A stretch of 50,115 bases of DNA from an uncultured Prochlorococcus sp. (GTDB lineage Bacteria; Cyanobacteriota; Cyanobacteriia; PCC-6307; Cyanobiaceae): contig CACBHP010000008.1 in the NCBI GenBank assembly GCA_902539115.1, positions 1-50,115 on the forward strand, read 5' to 3'. Positions 29,003 through 38,214 of the stretch are shown here, piece by piece. The position numbers were made by a program, and so were the translations under genes. Under the pieces are notes generated by a model. That model did no database searches. It was not told the DNA's origin and saw only the letters and a program-made list of their open reading frames with translations. How positions within the stretch are numbered: position 1 is the stretch's first letter; each line of letters starts with the position of its first letter.

Positions 29003-31135
29003 TTAAAACTTCCATCCAACCCCAAGTGTATATCTCCAGTCTCCACTTAGGTCCTTGCTAGCAACATCTAATCTTAATGGACCTATTGGTGTTTTAACCC
29101 CAACTCCCCCTCCAAGGGAAAAACCTGAACCAGATTTCTGCAATAATTTACCGGGTTTTCCAGGGACTTCCTTTTGAGAGCCTAAATCACTCCCTGCATC
29201 AACGAATAAAGCTCCAGATATCATTCTCCAAACAGGGAATCTATATTCTGCTGTGCCCTCAACAAAACTTCTACTTACAGCCAAATCACAAGATCCCCAA
29301 CCTCTAACAGATGATGTTCCTCCCATACAAAATGCTTCGTAAGGAGGTAATTCTCCAATAATAGTCCCTGCCTTAAATTGAAATCCAATAGCTTGAGGAC
29401 AGTCTTCGCTTGTAGCATCGTTAGACTTACATGCCTTAGTTAAATTTATTAATTTAGTTGGCATAAAAAATGCATATGAGGTTTTTATTCTATTAAAAGT
29501 TGGAGAGTTTTCCCCCATTGAAACAAATTGTTCGCTACCAAAGCTAAATTTATTTCCTGAAGTTGGGTTGATGGAATTGTTCAAATTATTTCTAGAAGTA
29601 CTCGCGATAACACTCACTAGTGTATTCTCTTCAGGGCATGAGCCATCATTTGGCGTAAATCCAATGCAGATAATATCATTTATATTTCCTGTTGTTGGAG
29701 TCATATCACCATAAGGTTTTTTGTTTCCATCACCGTCAATCATCTTTACTTTCTTAAAATTCATTCCTGCAAGAACTCTCCACTTAGCGACCTCAAATGG
29801 ATCTCCACCATTTAAAGGCCTTGAGAAAGAAAATCCACCTCCTGTTTTTTCTAAAACTATTGATGAAAAAGTATCAGAGGTTGAAGTACTAGTATCATCT
29901 ACTGCGTAAATGCGCCCATTATTTTCACTTTTAAATTCTTGTGGATAATCTCTACTTAAAAAGATATTTGTTCTAAAAGATGTTTTATGTTTATCTCCTT
30001 TAATCCATGGATCAGATAATGAAAAATTATAGGTAGTTGAATATTCTCCGAAATTAAGATTTAAATTTGTAGACCATGCTCTTCCCAGAGCATTTGTTTC
30101 CTGCAAACCAATTGAAGCGAAGATACCTGAACTATTGCTATAACCAAGTCCACCTGTTAATGATCCTGTTCTTTGCTCGCTCAAATCTAAAAAAATTATA
30201 ACTTGACCAGGATTTAAATTGTCAGGGCCAAGAGAAACCTTTACATCATCAAATAATGATGTGGCATAGAGTCTACCGATATCAGCTTCTAAAATTTTCC
30301 TATTAAATATTGAACCAGGTTGAGTTTTTAATTCTCTCTTTATAACCCATTCTTTTGTTTTCCCTTTCCTAGGTTTTCCATCAATAACAAATTCTCCATC
30401 AGAATCTGGGAATCTTATTTTTACGTCAGATATAATACCCTCAGAAACTTTTAATATTACTACTCCGTCATCAGAGATTCTATCAGGACCATTGATTCTA
30501 GCTAAAGAATAACCCTCTTTTTCATAACGTTTTTTTATTATTTGTATCTTATTTTGAAGTTCATTTAAATTAAGAGTTGTCCCATAATAATTATTAAAAA
30601 TATCATCTACGTATTCATTCGAGATTACAGAGTTAATTGGTTTAAGTTCAACTTTCTTCAAAATTGGATTAGGCACTACATTTACTATTAGCCTTACGCC
30701 TAATGGCCCCTCTTGAGACTTTATTTTAACTCCTGAAAACCAACCACTTGCATATATTGCATTAAGGTCTTGATTTAAGATTCGATTATCAACAATACTC
30801 CCAGGCTTAATGCTCATAGAATCATATGCTGCCAATTCAAGTTTTCTACCCTCAGGATGATTTTCCCAACCTTCGATAATTATTTCTGAGATAAGAACAC
30901 TTTCTTTATTAATGCCATTACTATCTTCTGCAAGAAGAAATTTCTTTTCTTTTTTGATATCAATCCCTTGAAATAAACGATTATTAATATTTGCAATTTC
31001 TAAGGTTGTTATTGATTGATCAAAGTCATTTGGCAGATACTTAGCAGCCAGTTCTGAATTATTAGATATCAAAATCAAGGGGGAGCAGGCAACATTTGTG
31101 AAAACCTTTCCGTATTTTAAAAAATGTTTTTGCAT
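29003..31135 (-). CDS. bamA: Outer membrane assembly protein BamA/Omp85 (Toc75 relative)
   Basis: Outer-membrane insertase for beta-barrel proteins, 710 residues. After a poorly conserved N-terminus with a possible signal segment, about three POTRA domains follow (roughly residues 82-330; the cyanobacterial number is three). A 16-strand type barrel fills the rest. The lid-lock motif VRGWG lies near residue 620 and the C-terminus ends in GWKF, the terminal-Phe signature of barrel proteins. It stands first in front of lpxC, so outer-membrane proteins and lipid A share an operon. Confidence 0.94.
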   Translation of the reverse strand: MQKHFLKYGKVFTNVACSPLILISNNSELAAKYLPNDFDQSITTLEIANINNRLFQGIDIKKEKKFLLAEDSNGINKESVLISEIIIEGWENHPEGRKLELAAYDSMSIKPGSIVDNRILNQDLNAIYASGWFSGVKIKSQEGPLGVRLIVNVVPNPILKKVELKPINSVISNEYVDDIFNNYYGTTLNLNELQNKIQIIKKRYEKEGYSLARINGPDRISDDGVVILKVSEGIISDVKIRFPDSDGEFVIDGKPRKGKTKEWVIKRELKTQPGSIFNRKILEADIGRLYATSLFDDVKVSLGPDNLNPGQVIIFLDLSEQRTGSLTGGLGYSNSSGIFASIGLQETNALGRAWSTNLNLNFGEYSTTYNFSLSDPWIKGDKHKTSFRTNIFLSRDYPQEFKSENNGRIYAVDDTSTSTSDTFSSIVLEKTGGGFSFSRPLNGGDPFEVAKWRVLAGMNFKKVKMIDGDGNKKPYGDMTPTTGNINDIICIGFTPNDGSCPEENTLVSVIASTSRNNLNNSINPTSGNKFSFGSEQFVSMGENSPTFNRIKTSYAFFMPTKLINLTKACKSNDATSEDCPQAIGFQFKAGTIIGELPPYEAFCMGGTSSVRGWGSCDLAVSRSFVEGTAEYRFPVWRMISGALFVDAGSDLGSQKEVPGKPGKLLQKSGSGFSLGGGVGVKTPIGPLRLDVASKDLSGDWRYTLGVGWKF

Positions 31136-31180
31136 AGTACTTTTGATTAAGGTAAATAAATCATTATTTATTGAATAAGG

Positions 31181-31909
31181 TTATAGAAAATCATTTATTC
31201 TTTTGTAAATTTCACTATAAGCTTCAATTAGACCACCTAAATCATTCCTAAATCTATCTTTATCTAGACTTACGATTGTATCATTTTTTTGCTTTAGATC
31301 CCACAATCTACAATTATCAGGACTTATTTCATCACCTAGAAGAATGTTTTTTGTAAGATCGTAACCAAATTCCAACTTAAAATCGACAAGTTGAAGTTGA
31401 ATATTTTTAAAAAAACTTTTCAGGATGACATTAATTCTTAAAGTTAAATTTACAATTAACTCTAAATCATCAGAGCTTAATATGTTCATTAATTCAATTC
31501 TATCTTTTGTAATAAGGGGATCATTAAGTTCATCATTTTTAAGATAGATATCAATTAATGGTTTTGTTAGGAGGGTTCTAGGTTTAATAGTAGTTTGTTT
31601 ACACAAAGAACCATAAGCAATATTTCTTAGAACAATCTCTAAAGGAATTACTTTTATTTTTTTTGCAATCATTGTATTTTCATTTTCAAGTTCAATAAAA
31701 TGAGTTGGAATACCCTTCTTAATGAGAATCTCAAAAATTCTTGCACTAATTAGGCAATTAAGTTTGCCTTTACCTTCAAATTTTTCTTTTTTCAACGCAT
31801 TAAAAGCTGTAGCATCATCTTTAAATTCAATTTTTACTTTATCTACATCATTATGAGTAAATACTTTTTTTGCTTTGCCTTCATAAATCAACTCATATTT
31901 ATTATTCAT
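31181..31909 (-). CDS. purC: Phosphoribosylaminoimidazole-succinocarboxamide synthase
   Basis: SAICAR synthetase of purine synthesis, joining aspartate to CAIR. Seen: YEGKAKKVF at the N-terminus, FKDDATAFNALKKEKFEGKG, NIAYGSLCK and LGDEISPDNCRLWD. 242 residues is normal. It lies 45 bases upstream of bamA on the same strand and is divergent from purD, so the 133-base gap at 31910-32042 probably holds promoters for both purine genes. Confidence 0.97.
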   Translation of the reverse strand: MNNKYELIYEGKAKKVFTHNDVDKVKIEFKDDATAFNALKKEKFEGKGKLNCLISARIFEILIKKGIPTHFIELENENTMIAKKIKVIPLEIVLRNIAYGSLCKQTTIKPRTLLTKPLIDIYLKNDELNDPLITKDRIELMNILSSDDLELIVNLTLRINVILKSFFKNIQLQLVDFKLEFGYDLTKNILLGDEISPDNCRLWDLKQKNDTIVSLDKDRFRNDLGGLIEAYSEIYKRINDFL

Positions 31910-32042
31910 TAAATTAAAACCTCATTATGATTACTAAAGTACTTTTTTGTAATTAACATAATTATTAGAGATCAACTTCAAGTGATTTTATTTCATTTTA
32001 ACTGATTATTCATCGAAACCTCATAACCTTAAAAAAACAAAT

Positions 32043-33374
32043 ATGGGAATTCATTCACCAAGTTCTAGAAGTTTTAATAGATTAGAAAATATCTTAATAA
32101 TTGGTAATGGCGGCAGAGAAAACTCTTTAGCTTGGGCTATTCAAAAAAATGAATTAGTTAAAAAAGTTTATTTAATACCTGGTAATGCTGGTTCAGAGAG
32201 AATAAATAAATGTGAAAGAATAAAAATTGATATAAATGAGAAAAATGAATTATTAGAAAAGCTCGATTTTCTCAAGATAGATTTAGTAGTTATCGGGCCA
32301 GAAATACCTCTAGCAAATGGATTAGCCGATTTTCTTCGCAAAAAAGATTTTAAAGTATTTGGACCTAATAAAGATGGAGCAAAATTAGAATTCAGCAAAT
32401 CTTGGGCGAAGAAATTTATGCAAGACGCAAGTATTCCTACAGCAAACTTTTGGAAAGTCAATTCGCTGGAAGAAGCCAAAAAAACTATCAATTCATCATC
32501 AATTCCACTGGTTGTAAAAGCTGATGGTTTAGCTTCAGGTAAAGGTGTTTTTATTCCCAATTCAAAAGATGAATGTTTTAAAGCCGCAGAGTCAATTTTC
32601 AATGGTAGATTTGGCAACTCTGGGAGTGTAGTTGTTCTAGAAGAAAAAATTCAAGGGCCAGAAGTTTCAGTTTTTGCTTTATGCGATGGAGAGCGATATA
32701 CATTACTTCCAACCGCCCAAGATCACAAACGACTCAAAGAGAAAGATAAAGGCCCAAATACAGGAGGAATGGGGGCTTATTCTCCTGCCCCATTATTAAC
32801 AGAAAATTATCTTGATAGAATCATCAAAGAGATAATTGAACCTACAATAAAAGAACTTAACAAAAGAAATATTGACTATAAAGGTGTAATTTATTTTGGG
32901 TTGATGATCACAAAATCTGGGCCCAAAGTTATAGAATATAATTGCAGATTTGGTGATCCAGAATGCCAAACGATAATGCCATTAATGGATCAAAATTTTG
33001 TATTTCTTTTAGAAAAATGCTCAATGGGAAATTTAACAGGTGATGAAAAAATAAATACTGCAGATAAAGTTAGTGGTTGTGTAATAGCTACCTCCAAAGG
33101 CTATCCTAACGAATATAAAACTGGCTTTCAAATAAAAATAGGCAATATTGACTCTAATGATTGTCAAATCTTCGACTCAGGTACTTCTTTAAGTGAAAAT
33201 GGCAAATTATTAACTGATGGGGGAAGAGTGTTAAGTATTGTCTGTCAAGACAAAGATTACGATATGGTTTTTGAAAAAGCATACAAAAATTTAAAAGAAA
33301 TTCATTTTGAGGGTATTTACTTTAGAAATGACATAGGTCACCAAGTCAGAAAAAACTTTTCTAAGGAGAATTAA
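32043..33374 (+). CDS. purD: Phosphoribosylamine--glycine ligase
   Basis: GAR synthetase, ATP-grasp enzyme of purine synthesis. Seen: ILIIGNGGRENSLAWAIQ (phosphoribosylamine-binding N domain), VVKADGLASGKGVF (ATP-grasp), PNTGGMGAYSPAP, and EYNCRFGDPECQ. 443 residues, of which the first 15 or so are a non-conserved extension, so a start further in is possible though no ATG is available there. It is divergent from purC and four bases ahead of the sensor kinase gene. Confidence 0.96.
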   Translation: MGIHSPSSRSFNRLENILIIGNGGRENSLAWAIQKNELVKKVYLIPGNAGSERINKCERIKIDINEKNELLEKLDFLKIDLVVIGPEIPLANGLADFLRKKDFKVFGPNKDGAKLEFSKSWAKKFMQDASIPTANFWKVNSLEEAKKTINSSSIPLVVKADGLASGKGVFIPNSKDECFKAAESIFNGRFGNSGSVVVLEEKIQGPEVSVFALCDGERYTLLPTAQDHKRLKEKDKGPNTGGMGAYSPAPLLTENYLDRIIKEIIEPTIKELNKRNIDYKGVIYFGLMITKSGPKVIEYNCRFGDPECQTIMPLMDQNFVFLLEKCSMGNLTGDEKINTADKVSGCVIATSKGYPNEYKTGFQIKIGNIDSNDCQIFDSGTSLSENGKLLTDGGRVLSIVCQDKDYDMVFEKAYKNLKEIHFEGIYFRNDIGHQVRKNFSKEN

Positions 33375-33378
33375 GTTT

Positions 33379-35445
33379 ATGGTCGATACCAATAATCGAG
33401 AAAGTAAAAAATATAAAAACACTGATAATGAAGGTTTTAATAGTAACTATTGGATTAATGGACTCCTAGCTTGGTGGAGTGGCTTCAGTTTAAGAACAAA
33501 GTTGTTAGCTATAGCAACTCTTGTAGTAAGCCTCCTAATGACAGGAATAACTTTTTTTGCATTAAATAGCATTCAAAGAGATGCAGGGATGAATGATACT
33601 AGATATGCTAGAGATCTTGGTTTATTATTATCTGGAAATGTTACAGAATTAGTTGCTAATAACCAAAAAAAAGAAATCTCAAACGTAGCTGAAAAGTTTT
33701 GGAGATCAAGTCGAAACCTGCGATATATTTTTTTTACTGATGCTGAGGATATTGTACAACTTGGGATACCGATCAGTGCAACACCGACTAGCTCAGATAG
33801 TCAATTTCAGCTCACTCGAAGATTAAAACTGCCCTCAGAATTAAAGAAAAGACCACAATTCCCTTTGGTTAGGCAACATGCGACACCTCAAGGTCAAGTA
33901 ACAGATGTATTTGTCCCAATGTTATGGAAAGGCAAATATCTTGGAACTTTAGCTTTGGGAGTCACCCCTAATAAAAAAGCGTTAGCTAGTGCTGCCTTAA
34001 CTAGAGAAGTAACGATTGCAGTTTTTATTTCTATTTGGGTTTTAGTAATACTTGGAGCTGTATTTAATGCCCTAACAATAACAAGACCCGTCAGAGAGTT
34101 AGTAAGAGGTGTTAGAGAAATTTCTAGAGGAAATTTTAAGTCCAGAATTTCTTTACCTATGACAGGTGATCTAGGAGAACTCTTAAATGGATTTAATCGA
34201 ATGGCCACACAGTTAGAAAATTATGATGAAGCTAATATAGAAGAACTAAAAGCGGCACAAATCAAGCAACAATCCCTAATAGCAACAATGGCTGATGGTG
34301 CCATATTATTGGACTCACAAGGCAAGATTGTTCTTACTAATCCAACAGCAAAGAGATTATTTCGTTGGGAAGGAAGATTCCTAGAAGGTAAATATTTTTT
34401 AAATGAAATCCCCGAGATTTTATCTAACGACTTACATACGAATATAGAATCTATCTTAAATAGGGAAAAGGAGAAGGACGATTTAAGATTTAGTTTAGGA
34501 GAACCAGCAAGAACATTAAGAATTGTCTTGCAATCTGTTTTAGATACAAATAAAGTTGAATTAAAAGGGATTGCTGTAACAATCCAAGATTTAACTAGAG
34601 AAGTTGAACTTAACGCGGCACAAAATAGATTTATTAGTAATGTTTCGCACGAATTAAGGACACCACTTTTTAATATCAAAAGTTATGTAGAGACCTTACA
34701 TGATTTAAAAGATCAGCTTTCTGATGAAGAACAAATAGAATTTTTAGGTATCGCAAATTCAGAGACTGATAGGTTAACAAGACTCGTAAATGATGTATTA
34801 GATTTATCAAGATTGGAATCTGGGAAAATTGTTCAACTTGAGCAAATGGACATCAAACCTGCAATAGAACAGACTCTTAGAAATTATAGACTTAATGCTA
34901 CAGAAAAAAATGTTTCATTAGCTCATGATATAGAGGAAACTATTCCTCCTATTCTTGGAAATTTTGATTTGCTTTTGCAGGTTTTTGATAATTTGCTGGG
35001 TAATGGATTGAAATTTAGTCCAAAAAACAGTTCCCTTACTATAAGAGCTTATACTTGGCCAGATTCCTGTCCAGCTTTCCCTCCAAGTATTAAAAATGAT
35101 GAAGCCCCTCAATGTGAATTAGTTTCACCACTACCAAAAGTAAGAATAGAGATTGCTGATACTGGCTCAGGAATATCGCAGGCTGATCAAGAAAAAATAT
35201 TTGATCGTTTTTATAGAGTTGAGAATTCTGTTCATACGGAGCAAGGTACCGGTTTAGGTTTATCTATAGTGAGGGGGATAATTGAAAAACATGGTGGAGA
35301 GATTCGTATGGCTAGTGAATTAGGAGTAGGAACGACTTTCTGGTTTGATTTAGCCTTAGCACAATCTGATAAGGATGAATTGTTGACAAAAGCTATTAAT
35401 AATTCAAATTCTTCTTCAGGTTCTGAAATTAAAGAAATTATCTAA
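33379..35445 (+). CDS. nblS: Sensor histidine kinase NblS/Hik33-type
   Basis: Membrane histidine kinase of 688 residues. Order: transmembrane helix ~40-62, extracytoplasmic domain ~63-208, second helix ~211-234, HAMP ~235-288, PAS ~300-400, HisKA with the phospho-acceptor His424 in SHELRTPLFNIKSY, and an ATPase domain with DNLLGNGLKFSP (N box), DTGSGIS and GTGLGLSIV (G boxes). This architecture matches cyanobacterial NblS/Hik33/DspA, which responds to high light, cold and nutrient stress, usually via RpaB. A good Shine-Dalgarno AAGGAG (33362-33367) precedes the ATG. The end overlaps kaiC by four bases, convergently. Confidence 0.93.
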   Translation: MVDTNNRESKKYKNTDNEGFNSNYWINGLLAWWSGFSLRTKLLAIATLVVSLLMTGITFFALNSIQRDAGMNDTRYARDLGLLLSGNVTELVANNQKKEISNVAEKFWRSSRNLRYIFFTDAEDIVQLGIPISATPTSSDSQFQLTRRLKLPSELKKRPQFPLVRQHATPQGQVTDVFVPMLWKGKYLGTLALGVTPNKKALASAALTREVTIAVFISIWVLVILGAVFNALTITRPVRELVRGVREISRGNFKSRISLPMTGDLGELLNGFNRMATQLENYDEANIEELKAAQIKQQSLIATMADGAILLDSQGKIVLTNPTAKRLFRWEGRFLEGKYFLNEIPEILSNDLHTNIESILNREKEKDDLRFSLGEPARTLRIVLQSVLDTNKVELKGIAVTIQDLTREVELNAAQNRFISNVSHELRTPLFNIKSYVETLHDLKDQLSDEEQIEFLGIANSETDRLTRLVNDVLDLSRLESGKIVQLEQMDIKPAIEQTLRNYRLNATEKNVSLAHDIEETIPPILGNFDLLLQVFDNLLGNGLKFSPKNSSLTIRAYTWPDSCPAFPPSIKNDEAPQCELVSPLPKVRIEIADTGSGISQADQEKIFDRFYRVENSVHTEQGTGLGLSIVRGIIEKHGGEIRMASELGVGTTFWFDLALAQSDKDELLTKAINNSNSSSGSEIKEII

Positions 35446-36971
35446 TTATTATCTAATCCTTTAAAAATATTTTGAACATTTTGTTCAGGAATAACTCTGT
35501 GAGGAGCACCACTAAATATTTGTTCAAAATTGGAAAAAGAATCTTTTATTTCTGGGCCACTATTCGTAATGATAAATTCTCTTATTCGCTTGTCATGCCA
35601 TGATCCCCGCATTTTAAATACATTTAAAGCTCGTGCCATCTCACCTTTTATTTCTACATATTGAAGCAATAATATGGTATCAGTAATTGTTGAAATATGA
35701 GAATCAGTTATAGAGTGACTCCCCATAAATTCTTCTGCAGTATTAGTAAAAAAGCCTGCTATCTCCTCTTGTTTTGTATAACCAGTAACAGCAATTACAA
35801 ACTGTCTAAATGCATTCAAACTTACACCTCTGGCTAATGCAGAGAGAGAATCAATTGCCATTCTTTTTGGTTTAAATTGATTAATTTGCGTTTTAATAAT
35901 TTGCAAGTGATCTTCTAAACCAGTTGATTCAGGATATGCACAAATAATTTTCAATAACCCATCACTTTCCATTTTTTCAAAATCTATTCCCCAACTAGTA
36001 GCATTCCTAAGCAATTGAGCCCTAGATTCTTCATATGCAAAAAGTATTGCTCTTTCATTATTGTTGTAAGCATCTTCAACAAATTTTGATACAAGCATTG
36101 TTTTGCCTGTACCAGTAGCTCCAGTTGCGAGAATTATGGAATCTTGAAAATATCCACCACCACACATATCATCAAGATCTTTAACTCCAGAGCTAATCCT
36201 AATATTTGAGGATCTCTGCGTTAATCTCATTGCTCCTAAGGCAAACACACTTATTCCATCAATCCCCATAGTGAATGGATATTCACCCTTCATATGTACA
36301 GTACCCCTTAACTTCAAAACTTCTAAAGTTCTTCTTCTCTTCTCTGACTCAAGAACATTTCTTAATAAGACAACATTATCAGATACAAATTCCTCTACTC
36401 CATACCTAGCAATTGGTCCATAATCATCAACTCTTTCTGTAGTCATAACTGTCGTCACACCTATTTCTTTTAATCTTGCTATGAGTCTAAATATTTCACG
36501 TCTCACAACATAAATTGCATCATACTGTTGAAAGACTGCAGTTATTGAATCTATTGCAACTCTTTTAGCTTTATATTTTCTGATTGCATAACTAATTCTC
36601 TCAATAAGACCGGACAAGTCAAAGTTCCCTGCAACATCCTGACCATCAGGGTCAGGGGAAGCATCCAAAATAAAAAGTTTATTTTGATCAATTAATTCTT
36701 GTAAATCCCAACCAAAACTTGCGGCATTTCTAATAATATCTAAAGGTGACTCCTCAAATGTTACAAAGATTCCAGGCTCATCAAAATTACAAATTCCATG
36801 GTGTAGATATTGCAGTGAAAAAACAGTTTTACCCGTTCCTGACGTGCCACTAATTAGTGTACTTCGAGATACAGGCAAACCACCCCTACAAACATCATCA
36901 AAGCCTTCTATTCCAGTTGGTAATTTTTGTACTTGCATTTTATTTGATTTGCCAAATTTCTTATCATTCAT
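35442..36971 (-). CDS. kaiC: Circadian clock ATPase/autokinase KaiC
   Basis: Hexameric clock protein with two RecA-like domains, 509 residues. CI Walker A is GTSGTGKT (residues 42-49) with catalytic Glu73-Glu74 in TFEES. CII Walker A is GATGTGKT, with the Glu pair in AYEES. The phosphorylation pair Ser-Thr is intact in SHISTITDT. The C-terminal tail after the SGAPHRV segment is short compared with my memory of the Synechococcus elongatus protein. Prochlorococcus KaiC is known to work as a KaiB-dependent timer without KaiA. kaiB lies 71 bases upstream. Confidence 0.97.
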   Translation of the reverse strand: MNDKKFGKSNKMQVQKLPTGIEGFDDVCRGGLPVSRSTLISGTSGTGKTVFSLQYLHHGICNFDEPGIFVTFEESPLDIIRNAASFGWDLQELIDQNKLFILDASPDPDGQDVAGNFDLSGLIERISYAIRKYKAKRVAIDSITAVFQQYDAIYVVRREIFRLIARLKEIGVTTVMTTERVDDYGPIARYGVEEFVSDNVVLLRNVLESEKRRRTLEVLKLRGTVHMKGEYPFTMGIDGISVFALGAMRLTQRSSNIRISSGVKDLDDMCGGGYFQDSIILATGATGTGKTMLVSKFVEDAYNNNERAILFAYEESRAQLLRNATSWGIDFEKMESDGLLKIICAYPESTGLEDHLQIIKTQINQFKPKRMAIDSLSALARGVSLNAFRQFVIAVTGYTKQEEIAGFFTNTAEEFMGSHSITDSHISTITDTILLLQYVEIKGEMARALNVFKMRGSWHDKRIREFIITNSGPEIKDSFSNFEQIFSGAPHRVIPEQNVQNIFKGLDNN

Positions 36972-37042
36972 AGTTTTGTGCTAATTAAACAAAAGTAAAT
37001 TAAATTTTAAATTTATCTTTAATTATAAAAGTTTTAAATAAA

Positions 37043-37360
37043 TTATTTATCTCCACTATATTCAGTTTCAATTAATTCATCAAAAAGTAGATCTAAACCA
37101 ATTAAAACTTTCTCTCTATCTGAGAGATCACCTATTATTTTTCTTACAGGTGGCGGTAAAATTTTAGCTAAGGTTGGGGTGGCTAAGATCTTATCTTCTT
37201 CCGCAAGTTGTGGTTGCTTAAGTACATCAATAACCTTCAAAGCATAAACTCCTTTGAATTCATTTTCTAAAATTTCTCTTAAAGTATTTAAAGCTCTCAT
37301 TGAATTAGGAGTATTTCCAGCAACATAGAGTTTTAAAATGTATGTTTTTCTTGCTGCCAT
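37043..37360 (-). CDS. kaiB: Circadian clock protein KaiB
   Basis: 105-residue fold-switching protein that binds the CI ring of KaiC. Seen: [40 protein letters not shown] and [20 protein letters not shown], nearly invariant across cyanobacteria. The cis-proline-like PTLAK segment is present. In other cyanobacteria kaiA lies directly upstream; here the next gene is rplU, divergent, with 143 bases between and no kaiA frame. Confidence 0.98.
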   Translation of the reverse strand: MAARKTYILKLYVAGNTPNSMRALNTLREILENEFKGVYALKVIDVLKQPQLAEEDKILATPTLAKILPPPVRKIIGDLSDREKVLIGLDLLFDELIETEYSGDK

Positions 37361-37444
37361 AGTTATAGATCCTAAATTGATATAAAAGATTTAAAACAAA
37401 CCTTGACTTATTACACTACAAAATAAGAAAATAAACAAACCATT

Positions 37445-37507
37445 ATGATTGCTTATTTGGCTAAATCAAATTCTTTATTTGAGCCTTATAGCGTCCTTAA
37501 GATATGA
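37445..37507 (+). other. Possible 20-codon upstream reading frame before rplU
   Basis: An ATG at 37445 opens 20 codons, beginning MIAYLAKSN and ending with a TGA whose TG lies inside the rplU ATG (ATGA overlap). The four-base overlap would allow coupled translation of L21. No family is recognised, and the chance of such a short frame is not small, so this is only a candidate leader peptide. Confidence 0.25.
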
Positions 37508-37944
37508 CAAATTCTAAAAAATCCTCAAACAATTCTTTAAAAAGTAATGAATTGTACGCGATAGCCGAAACTTCGGGTCAACAATTTTGGTTCGAAGTAA
37601 ATAGATACTATGATATAGATAGGTTAAATGCAAAAGAAAAAGATAAGATAACTCTAGAAAAAGTTTTACTTTTAAAAGACAAAGACACTATCACTGTTGG
37701 AAAACCTTACGTCAAGGACGCAAAAATTGAATTAGAAGTAGTATCCCATAAAAGAGATAAGAAAATAATTGTATACAAGATGCGTCCCAAAAAAAAGACA
37801 AGAAGGAAGATGGGACACAGACAAGAACTCACAAGAGTTATGGTAAGATCTATAACAACAGGTAAAAGTGTTCCTAAGTCTTCCTCTAAAAAGGAAACTG
37901 TCAAAAAGGAAACTAAGCCAAAATCCGAAAAATCTACAAATTAA
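37504..37944 (+). CDS. rplU: 50S ribosomal protein L21
   Basis: Large-subunit ribosomal protein, 146 residues against about 103 in E. coli. The conserved core starts at LYAIAETSGQQFWFEVNRYYDI and runs to MGHRQELTRVMV. A serine/lysine-rich N-terminal stretch of about 15 residues and a Lys/Ser/Glu-rich tail of about 30 make up the extra length. rpmA (L27) starts nine bases downstream, the universal pairing. Confidence 0.97.
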   Translation: MTNSKKSSNNSLKSNELYAIAETSGQQFWFEVNRYYDIDRLNAKEKDKITLEKVLLLKDKDTITVGKPYVKDAKIELEVVSHKRDKKIIVYKMRPKKKTRRKMGHRQELTRVMVRSITTGKSVPKSSSKKETVKKETKPKSEKSTN

Positions 37945-37953
37945 ACACCTCTA

Positions 37954-38214
37954 ATGGCACATAAAAAAGGAACAGGTTCTACTAGAAACGGAAGAGATTC
38001 AAATTCCAACAGATTGGGAGTGAAGGCTTATGGAGGTGAAAAAGTAACTGCTGGATCAATTTTAATTCGCCAAAGAGGGACATCCTTTTTGCCGGGGATC
38101 AATGTAGGTAAAGGCAAAGATGATACTCTTTTTGCACTCAAAGAAGGAACCGTAAGTTTCGAAAGCATTAAAAGAAATTTAAGAAATAGAAAAAGAGTTA
38201 ATATTGTTATCTAA
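37954..38214 (+). CDS. rpmA: 50S ribosomal protein L27
   Basis: 86-residue protein near the peptidyl-transferase centre. The start [20 protein letters not shown] is the canonical N-terminus, with no cleaved leader as found in Firmicutes. [16 protein letters not shown] follows. It overlaps the convergent methyltransferase gene by eight bases. Confidence 0.98.
   Translation: MAHKKGTGSTRNGRDSNSNRLGVKAYGGEKVTAGSILIRQRGTSFLPGINVGKGKDDTLFALKEGTVSFESIKRNLRNRKRVNIVI

Noticed and set aside
32168-32617. Minus-strand frame of 149 codons inside purD
   Set aside because: Antisense to the ATP-grasp core of purD, with no family features.
34221-34679. Minus-strand frame of 152 codons inside the sensor kinase
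   Set aside because: Covers the PAS and H-box region of a clear histidine kinase; low-complexity shadow.
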